DNA from: Oscillospiraceae bacterium
GTDB lineage: Bacteria; Bacillota; Clostridia; Oscillospirales; Ruminococcaceae
Reading direction: 5' to 3'
DNA: 60,216 nucleotides
NCBI GenBank assembly: GCA_009781425.1
Contig: WQYC01000014.1
Location: forward strand, 1-60,216
In this document: one piece after another, positions 41,401 through 47,527 of the stretch
How positions within the stretch are numbered: position 1 is the first letter of the stretch
Layout: the number at the start of each line of letters is the position of its first letter
Notes under the pieces: generated by a model
What the model was told of the DNA's origin: nothing
Databases searched by the model: none
What the model saw: the letters and a program-made list of their open reading frames with translations, nothing else
Position numbers and translations under genes: made by a program

Positions 41401-42461
41401 ATGCTATCAATAACACATATTGGAATATAGACAGTAAACAATTTTTCAATGGCAAACCAACTTCTTCCCAAAAAGGAATTGGATTTGGTATTGATACCAC
41501 AATACCAATTTCATCCGTTCAAATGCAACATCAAAGCACTTTTGCAAGTTTTGATTTTGACACAATTTGGGATATAAATCCCAACATAAATAATGGCTAT
41601 CCGTTTTTGCGGATGTTTGGAGCACAGCACCAGCAACCTATAAGTCCGCCTGATTCCAACTGTTTACACTCTAACATTACAAAAACGATTTATCTTATTC
41701 CGACCTGTACAACAGATGGCACGAATAATGTGACTTGCGATGATTGCAACGGTGCAGTAAAAGCCGAGGTGGTTAGAAAGCTAGGTCACAGTTGGGGTAA
41801 TTGGAGATTGTGGGTGAATAATGTGCGTATCCGTGCTTGTACTCGCTGTCACGAAGTTGATATCGAAACTAGAAGCGGAAGTGGCGATAATAATTCTACA
41901 GGTAGCGGAGATTCTGGTAACGGCGGGGGTGGAGGCGGTTCAAATGATACTACTATAATCCAAAACATCGTCAACAACGTCACAATTATTCAACAACCCG
42001 GAATAACCAATATAGTCGTTAATATTCCGCTAAATATTATTCAAACAATAAATATTAATATCCCCGTGACTCAACTCAAAGTCCCCGCAGGCGCAATAGG
42101 CTATCAAACTGTGAGCGTAGGTGTAGAGTATATAGAGCAAAACGCGGTGTTAGTACAATATAACGCAACAACCGGCGAGCTTGAATTCATCGCTACTTCC
42201 ATAGTTGGCTCAAACGGTAATGCGAACATCAATGTCAGGCAGACAGGAGATTTCTTGGTACTGACATTCAAGACAGGCGACATAACAGGCACCGGCGAGG
42301 TTCAGACGGCAGATGCACTGGCTCTGCTCAGACATATCGCAGGAATCAGCGAGCTTAACTCAGTTCAGTTATTCGTCGCAAACGGAAAAGAGGGTGATGT
42401 AGGCACCACGGATGCGCTTAATATTCTGAGATTGGTTGCGGGGATAAGTGAGAAAATCTGA
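38475..42461 (+). CDS. Large secreted protein: MORN repeats, Ig-like, GLUG region, C-terminal dockerin
   Basis: About 1328 residues. A signal peptide (cut near FAAS), then about eight MORN repeats (GNGEVFIGEFINGQRHGQGTHSW type), a Cys-rich zinc-ribbon-like segment (RCRNCGATGPAG ... CCSYCGG), a DUF-type Ig domain, two Ig-like repeats (TDVPTTKTTGTPLTLSGVVNP), a GLUG-motif beta-helix (about 695-1060), a second Cys-pair segment (TCDDCNG ... ACTRCHE), and the same C-terminal region and dockerin pair as the previous protein. MORN repeats are usually intracellular; here they are on an exported protein. ATG 38475 has AAAGGA upstream; ATG 38457 overlaps that site. Probably a surface protein. Confidence 0.9.
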   Translation: MGKITKCKKTIAVLLVLAILIGTPGITDVGMVFAASSPALGTQVGVDNNGVTWVYAGGLIDSQRHGRGILSWGNGEVFIGEFINGQRHGQGTHSWPDGTIHAGEWFNNQPHGKGILINSDGDIQEGIWEDGEFFSPMSIPAFIPAIPPLQRLAPTMSIAQEGKDDDGVSWVYIGEKNGNEFHGQGIMSWSNGNVYIGEFLNNQPHSQGIFIEKWGNKGWFTGDWINGHRSGQGVWFFVTDCNLKTLYIGSFYENHQHGYGSIYFEDESWYEGNWIYGMRQGNGKYVAADGVISEGIWEKDILVTPLISITPSLFLLTERCRNCGATGPAGIFEPVGFHKDMNGSFRCCSYCGGLDDQHGTVARTWTRWIPFIGWIFGAVFHDPCPARPIFGITINPSSNRTFPIATVGYSAQTPHTVTINNTGNRPTGTLNILFSGANAFTLNKTSIPSIAVNGSDSFTITPNTGLAPGIYNATITVSGANISSRSFTVSFTVGVVPVSSITDVPTTKTTGTPLTLSGVVNPTTATNKNISWSIVNAGGTGATINGNILNTTVAGTVRVRATIINGRAIGSNYSQEFNIVVRDAYTPVVNILDVPTTATARTPLILSGEVNPSNATNRVVLWSIENERDTDATIVGNVLYTTAAGIVTVKATIINGTTESVNYTQSFNITVNVANTPNPNSSGKFIAPIDPPSAGSIPISNRTELEAIKNNLSGTYHLIADIDLSGKEWIPIGDNSTNSPISRFSGVFDGQGYVISNLTINGNHKYGGLFGNAQQATIKNVGLENTYIDITYESHADAGSISAVAHSSTNISNSYNTGYISARSSINAYAGGISGHNQGVSISNCYNKGTIFAYSITTHAEAGGIGTSSGDGVIIQNCYNTGNISAETFATTSATVYWANAGGIVSGIVANIDNCYNSGTISSTALSAYAHAGGIGAFMPTLINNSYNSGDIYTFALHPAYVMIGGIIGRANGSLNAINNTYWNIDSKQFFNGKPTSSQKGIGFGIDTTIPISSVQMQHQSTFASFDFDTIWDINPNINNGYPFLRMFGAQHQQPISPPDSNCLHSNITKTIYLIPTCTTDGTNNVTCDDCNGAVKAEVVRKLGHSWGNWRLWVNNVRIRACTRCHEVDIETRSGSGDNNSTGSGDSGNGGGGGGSNDTTIIQNIVNNVTIIQQPGITNIVVNIPLNIIQTININIPVTQLKVPAGAIGYQTVSVGVEYIEQNAVLVQYNATTGELEFIATSIVGSNGNANINVRQTGDFLVLTFKTGDITGTGEVQTADALALLRHIAGISELNSVQLFVANGKEGDVGTTDALNILRLVAGISEKI

Positions 42462-42474
42462 TAGTATTAACAGT

Positions 42475-42512
42475 AACCGCTGCGCGTTTAAATGGGTGGC
42501 GGTTATTTTTCT
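42475..42512 (+). terminator. Terminator after the MORN-repeat protein
   Basis: AACCGC and GCGGTT stem followed by ATTTTTCTTTTT. The surrounding sequence is nearly the same as after the previous gene, so the duplication included the terminator. Confidence 0.8.
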
Positions 42513-42570
42513 TTTTGTGAATAGTAATATATCATAATAATAATTATATATTCTAATTATAAACAAATGA

Positions 42571-42618
42571 AGAGAACCGCGCGGGAGCTGCCGAAAGGCG
42601 GCTTTTCTCTATGCTTTT
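42571..42618 (+). terminator. Hairpin with GAAA tetraloop ahead of the Ubl operon
   Basis: GCTGCC-GAAA-GGCGGC stem inside an AGAGAA/TTCTCT outer stem, followed by ATGCTTTTTG. It could be a terminator or a small RNA 3' end. No clear promoter for the following operon was found between here and 42717. Confidence 0.5.
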
Positions 42619-42717
42619 TGTAAATATAATTGTAATCGTATTTTTTGCACTATGAAAAGATATATTATTTTCTTAGTATGAAAGCATACATCATTAAACT
42701 TTAGGAGGACTTTCAAA

Positions 42718-43107
42718 ATGGCAAAAACCACAATCGCAGGCAATTCGTTTGTAATCACAAGCGGAGTTTCACTGGCAGACTTAGAGACGGTTCAGAAGTA
42801 CCGACCGTCGGCATTAGCTCTTGTTGACGAGGAAACCAAAGAAGCATACTTCAAGGTAGGTATCGGTGCAAGCAGCGCGAACGAGCACGGCATCAGCTTC
42901 GGCGGCGTCACGAACGATGAGAAGAAGTTAGCAACAGCAACTCTCCCAATTCCGTCGGACACCGAAGACGCGAAAGAATACGTTCTCGACAAAGCGGGAT
43001 TAGCTCTGGCGAATTTAGCTAAAGTTGAAGCGGGAATTGCAACAACTCTGAAGGACATTAAAGCCGAGCGCGATAAAATCGCAGCGAACATTCAAGTGAG
43101 TGTTTAA
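42718..43107 (+). CDS. Hypothetical protein, first gene of the ubiquitin-like module
   Basis: 129 residues, soluble. The first half is mixed alpha/beta (GNSFVITSGVSLADLETVQKYRPSALALVDEETKEAYFKVGIG); the C-terminal 40 residues are helical (AGLALANLAKVEAGIATTLKDIKAERDKIAANI). I recognise no catalytic motif. AGGAGG lies 8 nt before ATG 42718. It is 55 bp ahead of the Ubl gene on the same strand, and its base composition matches the module, so it is probably a component: a scaffold, a target, or the counterpart of an accessory protein in PRTRC-type clusters. Confidence 0.75.
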   Translation: MAKTTIAGNSFVITSGVSLADLETVQKYRPSALALVDEETKEAYFKVGIGASSANEHGISFGGVTNDEKKLATATLPIPSDTEDAKEYVLDKAGLALANLAKVEAGIATTLKDIKAERDKIAANIQVSV

Positions 43108-43162
43108 GAATCAAATGGGCGGGAATTCCCGCCCACAACTATTTTATGGAGGAAAAATCAAA

Positions 43163-43393
43163 ATGATAAAGGCAACATTAGGCAACAACGTCAAACGCAA
43201 AACCGAAATCCTTGACGCAAACACAACGCTCCGCAAGGCGTTAGAGGACGCGGAAATCGACTATACACGCGGGATTATGAACTTAGACGGGTCAACTCTC
43301 AGTCCGGGCGACTTAGATAAAACCTTCGCCGATTTCGGAATCACGGAGAAGTGCTATTTATTAAATGTAGTCAAAGCTGATAATGCAGTGTAA
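43163..43393 (+). CDS. Ubiquitin-like protein, 76 residues
   Basis: MIKATLGNNVKRKTEILD, then TTLRKALEDAEIDYTRGIM, LDGSTLSPGDLDKTFADFG and CYLLNVVKADNAV follow the beta-grasp order of ubiquitin: two strands, a helix, a strand with the LDG turn, a short helix with the D-L-D-x-T-F-x-D-F-G block, and a last strand. It has the length of ubiquitin and resembles the small Ubl of PRTRC-type clusters. It ends in Asn-Ala-Val, with no C-terminal Gly-Gly. GGAGG precedes ATG 43163. The neighbours are E2-, JAMM- and E1-like, so it is the likely modifier of a conjugation pathway. The fold call is from motif order only. Confidence 0.75.
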   Translation: MIKATLGNNVKRKTEILDANTTLRKALEDAEIDYTRGIMNLDGSTLSPGDLDKTFADFGITEKCYLLNVVKADNAV

Positions 43394-43399
43394 ACTTTG

Positions 43400-43426
43400 C
43401 GGGACGCCGGGGACGGCGTCCCCTAC
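43400..43426 (-). repeat. GTAGGG palindromic repeat, copy 10, within the Ubl operon
   Basis: Minus strand: GTAGGG, arm GACGCC, loop GTCCCC, arm GGCGTC, CCG; 27 bp with perfect arms. It fills most of the gap between the Ubl and E2-like genes, just before an AAGGAGGTGAT ribosome site. Confidence 0.9.
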
Positions 43427-43447
43427 AGGAAGGAGGTGATTTGAAGA

Positions 43448-44890
43448 GTGTTTACCAAGGAAATTCACGATTTGACTTTAACGAGCGACGCGGCGGACAG
43501 GTTGTTTTCAAACATAACAGAATCGGGAACACCCGATGATTCTTTTCTTGCGACAATGCGGGTGTTACTTCGTAAGCGTATGGACGACAGAGGTGTGCGG
43601 TTAATTTGTAAGCGCGTAAATCTATCAGAAATCGAAGTTTCAACACTTTCTGCAACGCAGGCAATGGGCTGGTTTGTGCCGGATGTTATCCAATACCCGA
43701 ATAGTTCAGAACATAATATCGTCATAATTTATATGAGCAACGCAGAAGCTGGCAGAAAAATGCTTGAAATCATCAAAGCTAATGCAGGTACGGGCAAACG
43801 TCACATGGGCGATTACACACTACAAGAGGATTTACGGGTTTTCTATGCTCGGAAGCTGAACGCACTTTTCTATCACTCTGCAGACGACCGCAGTACAGTA
43901 ATTTTCACCGATAGGTTGGAGCTGAAACACTTCCATGCGCTTCAGATGATGCTTCCGAAGTACCTGCCGTCGCTGTTCAAAAATAATCCTCTTTCTGAAA
44001 GCGAAACCGCGCTGTTAAAGAGTTTAGGGGACAAAACGTCTACAGAGTACGAGAGGCTGATTGAAGAATTTGCGAAAGAAATAGATATTCGTGCTGAAAT
44101 CATCAGAACCAAATTAGCAGGCTTTGAGACTGCTTTTGAGCGCGTGAGGCTCGATGAACTCAAAGCCGAAATTGATAAACATGAAATTGAATATCAAGGT
44201 TATTTATATTCTTTACGAGATGTGGCGGAGAAAATCCAAGAGCGCAAGTACACGCTTGCCGGGCTCGAATGTGAGATTGATAAACACTCGGATGATTCTG
44301 AAATCATGGGGTATTTCCAGTGCAACAAGAATCTCTCGTTGATAAGCGTAAACGGCACTGTGGTTGAGTTTGTCGTGCATGGTTATGCTGATGTTTATGA
44401 CCAAGAAGCGTTCGATAAGTACGTGCAGAACCATAAAGGTTATTTGTACTCGCAGCTCAATTCCGCGATTACAAAAGCGCAGATGGAAAGGCTGTACAAG
44501 GCGATATTCGCAGATGGAATATACAAGCTGCGAATCTGCGCGGCGTATACTGCGGACATGAAAAACGGCTTGAAAGCCGCAAAGATGTATATGTTCCCGC
44601 CGGAAAGTAATTCATATCTTCCGAACCCGCATATTCAGCACCACGGCTGCATTGGCAGCTATGCGATGAGGTTTCAGGAGTACATGAGAAAGCGGGATTA
44701 TGTTGGGGCGATTGACCAGGCTGTAGTGTCAGCGCGGAATCTAAATTTCTACGATTCTACAGTGATGATGAAGTTTGCTCGGGAGCTTTCCTGTTTGTCG
44801 AAAAGCTGTATTGAAAAGTCGGACGGGACGTTATTGACGCCGTATGAGGCGGTTTTGGAACTGGAGGGAAGCTATTCATCTGAACCATAA
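43448..44890 (+). CDS. E2-like protein with central coiled coil
   Basis: 480 residues. N-terminal about 1-190 is alpha/beta; residues about 195-285 are charged and coiled-coil-like; the C-terminal part (about 290-460) ends in YLPNPHIQHHGCIGSYAMRF, which recalls the H-P-H/N-x5-G-x-C catalytic segment of prokaryotic E2 (Prok-E2) domains, with C401 as the candidate thioester cysteine, followed by a helical DYVGAIDQAVVSARNLNFYDS. The start is GTG 43448, 11 nt after a perfect AAGGAGGTGAT. The E2 role is inferred from this motif and from the flanking Ubl, JAMM and E1 genes. Its end overlaps the convergent PIN gene by 19 bp. Confidence 0.6.
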   Translation: MFTKEIHDLTLTSDAADRLFSNITESGTPDDSFLATMRVLLRKRMDDRGVRLICKRVNLSEIEVSTLSATQAMGWFVPDVIQYPNSSEHNIVIIYMSNAEAGRKMLEIIKANAGTGKRHMGDYTLQEDLRVFYARKLNALFYHSADDRSTVIFTDRLELKHFHALQMMLPKYLPSLFKNNPLSESETALLKSLGDKTSTEYERLIEEFAKEIDIRAEIIRTKLAGFETAFERVRLDELKAEIDKHEIEYQGYLYSLRDVAEKIQERKYTLAGLECEIDKHSDDSEIMGYFQCNKNLSLISVNGTVVEFVVHGYADVYDQEAFDKYVQNHKGYLYSQLNSAITKAQMERLYKAIFADGIYKLRICAAYTADMKNGLKAAKMYMFPPESNSYLPNPHIQHHGCIGSYAMRFQEYMRKRDYVGAIDQAVVSARNLNFYDSTVMMKFARELSCLSKSCIEKSDGTLLTPYEAVLELEGSYSSEP

Positions 44891-45270
44891 ATTTCAAGGA
44901 AATCCGCGGCTTTCATTGGTTTGGGATATTCCATATCAAGCTGCAGGAAATGCTTGTCCCCGCTGATAATTACGTCTACTTCATGCAGAATCGCGGCGTT
45001 CAGAATCGGCGCATCTTTGGGGTCGGCAATTAACTTTTGGGCAGAAATCGGTGCGGACACTAACTCAAATTTTAATTTTGCTAATAACGCATCAGCATCT
45101 GGCAACTTGGCAGGAAATTTCTTTGCGGCGACACGATGGAGTTCCGAAATATTATAATCAGTTAAAATTAACTCGTGCTTGACTGCAGCTTGAATTAGTG
45201 CAATGGCTGGTTTACTATCAGGGTAGAGCAAAGCGGAGATTAAAATATTCGTATCGGCAAGTATTTTCAC
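44872..45270 (-). CDS. PIN-domain toxin (VapC-like)
   Basis: 132 residues. KILADTNILISALLYPDSKP opens the PIN fold with the first catalytic Asp; ILTDYNISELHRVA gives the conserved Glu; DPKDAPILNAAILHEVDVIISGDKHFLQL gives the later acidic cluster. It is probably a Mg-dependent RNase toxin. It overlaps the antitoxin gene by 4 bp (ATGA). The pair runs opposite to the Ubl module and lies between its E2-like and JAMM genes. Confidence 0.9.
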   Translation of the reverse strand: MKILADTNILISALLYPDSKPAIALIQAAVKHELILTDYNISELHRVAAKKFPAKLPDADALLAKLKFELVSAPISAQKLIADPKDAPILNAAILHEVDVIISGDKHFLQLDMEYPKPMKAADFLEIYGSDE

Positions 45271-45530
45271 GCTTCCGCCGCCTTTCCGTAACGCACTTCA
45301 TCAACCCATGACTGAATATCTTCCTCAGTCGGATTTCCTAAAGCTTCCGCAACACCTGCGAACGCTTCCTGCGCCTCCTGCAAAGCAAACAGGGACGCGT
45401 TACTGACAACAATTTCGCCGTTGTCTTTCCGCATGAAAAGCAACTTGTTACCTTCCTTCACTTTTAAAAGACGGCGAATCTCTACCGGCACAGTAATCTG
45501 TCCGTTTGAGGACACTCTCGCTAAGTTCAT
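45267..45530 (-). CDS. AbrB/SpoVT-type antitoxin
   Basis: 87 residues. LARVSSNGQITVPVEIRRLLKVKEGNKLLFMRKDNGEIVVSN is a complete swapped-hairpin AbrB DNA-binding domain; the C-terminal 40 residues should bind and block the PIN toxin. ATG 45530 is chosen because GGAG lies 9 nt upstream; the frame is open to 45551. It probably represses its own promoter at 45567-45595. Confidence 0.92.
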   Translation of the reverse strand: MNLARVSSNGQITVPVEIRRLLKVKEGNKLLFMRKDNGEIVVSNASLFALQEAQEAFAGVAEALGNPTEEDIQSWVDEVRYGKAAEA

Positions 45531-45566
45531 AACATACATCTCCAATCTCAAGAATTCTTTAGTTTT

Positions 45567-45595
45567 AGTATATCATGAATTCTTGTATTTGTCAA
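45567..45595 (-). promoter_or_regulatory. Promoter of the toxin-antitoxin pair
   Basis: On the minus strand TTGACA and TATACT are separated by 17 bp. It overlaps the first codons of the JAMM protease frame on the other strand. GAATTC occurs three times nearby. Confidence 0.75.
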
Positions 45596-46378
45596 TCTAA
45601 AACTACAACAGAAAGGAATGATTCTATTTCACGACCAATAATACTCACAGAAGCGCATAAACAGCAGATTTGCGAAGAGTTCGCGGAGTCTTTGAAGAAC
45701 GTAAAGATGTCCGATGGGAAACTCAGCTACAGCAAGACTTTCAATTATTCTAACGCTTCAGCTACTGTCTGGCTCACACCGGAAGCGTACAAGAAGACAC
45801 TTGCTCTTGTGACTTCGTTCAGCGATGAAGTCGCCTGGCACGGGACTGTTGTGCGTGATGGTGATAGTGATTTCATAATTGAAGATATTTTCGTATATCC
45901 GCAGGAGGTCACCGGCAGCACCGTGAACACCGACCAGGAAGCGTACACCGAATGGCTCTACGCCTTTGATAACGAAACATTCGACAAAATTAAAATGCAA
46001 GGTCACAGCCATGTCAACATGAGCGTGAATCCGTCGGGCGTGGATGAGGGGCACAGAGCGCAAATCCTTGAACAGCTTGAACCGGATATGTTCTACATCT
46101 TCATGGTCTGGAACAAGTCTTTGAGCGTCCATACGCTGATTTACGATATGCAGAGGAATATTCTGTATGAGGATAAGGACGTTGAAGTCAGAATTATGGG
46201 TGAGGAAGGTATGGATATTTTCTTAGCTGACGCAAAAGAAAAAGTGCAGAAGCGCGGCAACAAAAAGCTTGTTCAAAAGCCGAGAAAGACGAACTTCCCG
46301 GAAGATGAAGAATTACCGTTTTCGCGGTGCGAAATGTACGAGCAATATTTATTGGGAGGAGAACGATGGATAGTTTAA
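45575..46378 (+). CDS. JAMM/MPN+ metalloprotease (deubiquitinase-like)
   Basis: 267 residues from ATG 45575. The zinc site is complete: E85 in SDEVAWHG, and H144-S-H146 with S154 and D157 in GHSHVNMSVNPSGVD, an exact HxHx7SxxD motif. Such enzymes process or remove Ubl tags. The start is doubtful: ATG 45575 lies in the toxin-antitoxin promoter and has no ribosome site; GAAAGGAA followed by ATT at about 45628 is an alternative, and an original start may have been lost when the pair inserted. The gene overlaps the E1-like gene by 13 bp. Confidence 0.9.
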   Translation: MNSCICQSKTTTERNDSISRPIILTEAHKQQICEEFAESLKNVKMSDGKLSYSKTFNYSNASATVWLTPEAYKKTLALVTSFSDEVAWHGTVVRDGDSDFIIEDIFVYPQEVTGSTVNTDQEAYTEWLYAFDNETFDKIKMQGHSHVNMSVNPSGVDEGHRAQILEQLEPDMFYIFMVWNKSLSVHTLIYDMQRNILYEDKDVEVRIMGEEGMDIFLADAKEKVQKRGNKKLVQKPRKTNFPEDEELPFSRCEMYEQYLLGGERWIV

Positions 46379-47046
46379 ACTTATCAAAAAGCTATGATTT
46401 CTTTAAGCCGGAAGATTGCAAGGAGCGGATTCATATTATCGGCTGCGGGTCGGTCGGGTCAACAGTGGCGGAGCTGCTGACGCGGTTCGGCTTAACCAAG
46501 CTGACGCTTTACGATTTCGATACTGTAGAACCGAAGAACTTGGCAAATCAGATGTTCTGGCAGAAGCACGTCGGGAAGCTAAAGGTCGAGGCTTTAACCA
46601 ATATGCTCTGCGAAATCAATCCGCAAACCACGGAGAACATTCACATTGACGAAAGGGGCTACACCTCACAAAAGCTTTCGGGATATGTGTTTCTCTGCGT
46701 GGACAATGTCGAAATGAGAAAGCAAATCGCAGAAGCTAACAAAGATAATCCCTACATCAAAGCTATGTTCGATTTCCGCACGCGCTTAACCGATGCACAG
46801 CATTACGCGGCTGACTGGAGCGACATGAAATCTGTGGACGATTTCATTCGCTCGATGAGCTTCACGCACGAGGAAGCCGCAGAGGAAACACCCGTCTCCG
46901 CCTGCAATGTCACACTGTCGGTTGCGCCGACGGTTCGGACGATTTGCTCGCTGGGAGTCGCGAACTTTGTGAACTTTGTCAAAGGCGAAAAGCTCAGAAA
47001 ATTTATTCAAATTGATGCGTTCAGTTTTGTGCTGGACGCATTTTAA
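46366..47046 (+). CDS. E1-like ThiF-family adenylyltransferase
   Basis: 226 residues. The ATP-binding IHIIGCGSVGSTVAELLTRFG (GxGxxG at 26-31), LYDFDTVEPKNLANQMF and FLCVDNVEMRKQIAE follow the ThiF/MoeB/E1 adenylation fold. A cysteine in ETPVSACNVTLSVAPTV is the best candidate for a thioester site. The two CxxC zinc pairs of MoeB are absent. It should activate the C-terminus of the Ubl by adenylation. GGAGG precedes ATG 46366, and the overlap with the JAMM gene shows they are translated together. Confidence 0.92.
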   Translation: MDSLNLSKSYDFFKPEDCKERIHIIGCGSVGSTVAELLTRFGLTKLTLYDFDTVEPKNLANQMFWQKHVGKLKVEALTNMLCEINPQTTENIHIDERGYTSQKLSGYVFLCVDNVEMRKQIAEANKDNPYIKAMFDFRTRLTDAQHYAADWSDMKSVDDFIRSMSFTHEEAAEETPVSACNVTLSVAPTVRTICSLGVANFVNFVKGEKLRKFIQIDAFSFVLDAF

Positions 47047-47061
47047 GGAGGGAATCAAGAA

Positions 47062-47178
47062 ATGAAAGTTATCGAAATCATATTATCAGCCGCAGGTGCG
47101 TTAGTTGCGGCGGCGAGAGATATAATTAAATTCATTAGTTATATCTGCAATTTAAAGAAAAAAAGGCAACGCGCATAG
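47062..47178 (+). CDS. Short membrane peptide at the end of the Ubl operon
   Basis: 38 residues: KVIEIILSAAGALVAAARDIIKFISYICNL followed by a basic tail (KKKRQRA). AAGGAGGGAATC is ideally placed before ATG 47062, and the gene follows the E1-like stop by 15 bp. One amphipathic or membrane helix with a basic end resembles small toxins or membrane anchors. The strong ribosome site and position make it likely to be real; its role is unknown. Confidence 0.6.
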   Translation: MKVIEIILSAAGALVAAARDIIKFISYICNLKKKRQRA

Positions 47179-47185
47179 TTTATTA

Positions 47186-47265
47186 GATTCGTCGCCGTGA
47201 GCGACGAATCGTCGTTTAGTAATGTATATTCCGAGAAATCGGAAGCTTCAAGCGATTCGCTGGAG
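47186..47265 (+). ncRNA. Three consecutive hairpins before the reverse transcriptase
   Basis: GATTCGTCGC/GCGACGAATC (perfect 10-bp stem, 47186-47210), CCGA-GAAA-TCGG (47231-47242) and CTTC-A-AGCG-ATT-CGCT-G-GAG (47246-47265). No T-run follows the first, so it is not a plain terminator. With the next cassette this looks like structured RNA; this is inference. Confidence 0.45.
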
Positions 47266-47270
47266 TAATA

Positions 47271-47504
47271 AAAAGTAAGGTGAATGGGTGCTGCCGCTGC
47301 CTCCTTGGCGGAAGGCGCTGAGGAGTCTTTTCGGCGTTGGGAATTCGAGTAATTCGGCAAAAGTCAGGAAACATCAAGGTTTCATGGTTTCGATTAATTT
47401 GAAATCCATCTTGACATTTCACCGCGGAGCTGGAACTCCTGCGTTCGAAGCCCGGTCTTCAGGATGCGTCGCCCGCATCTTCACACCGTAGATTACAAAC
47501 GAAA
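47271..47504 (+). ncRNA. Structured cassette A, upstream of the reverse transcriptase
   Basis: It shares ordered blocks with cassette B at 48724-48955: AAAAGTMAGGTGAA at the start, CATCRRGGTTT, TCGAT, TTGWCATTT, and CGTAGATTACAAASGAAA at the end. Several hairpins are visible (ATGGTTTC/GAAATCCAT, GGAG/CTCC, GATGCG/CGCATC). A 67-codon frame from GTG 47288 to TAG 47491, with AAGGTGA before it, is open in register with a 64-codon frame in B, so a small paralogous protein is the alternative. RNA versus protein cannot be settled by eye. Confidence 0.5.
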
Positions 47505-47527
47505 AAATAAAAAGAAAGGATTCATTT

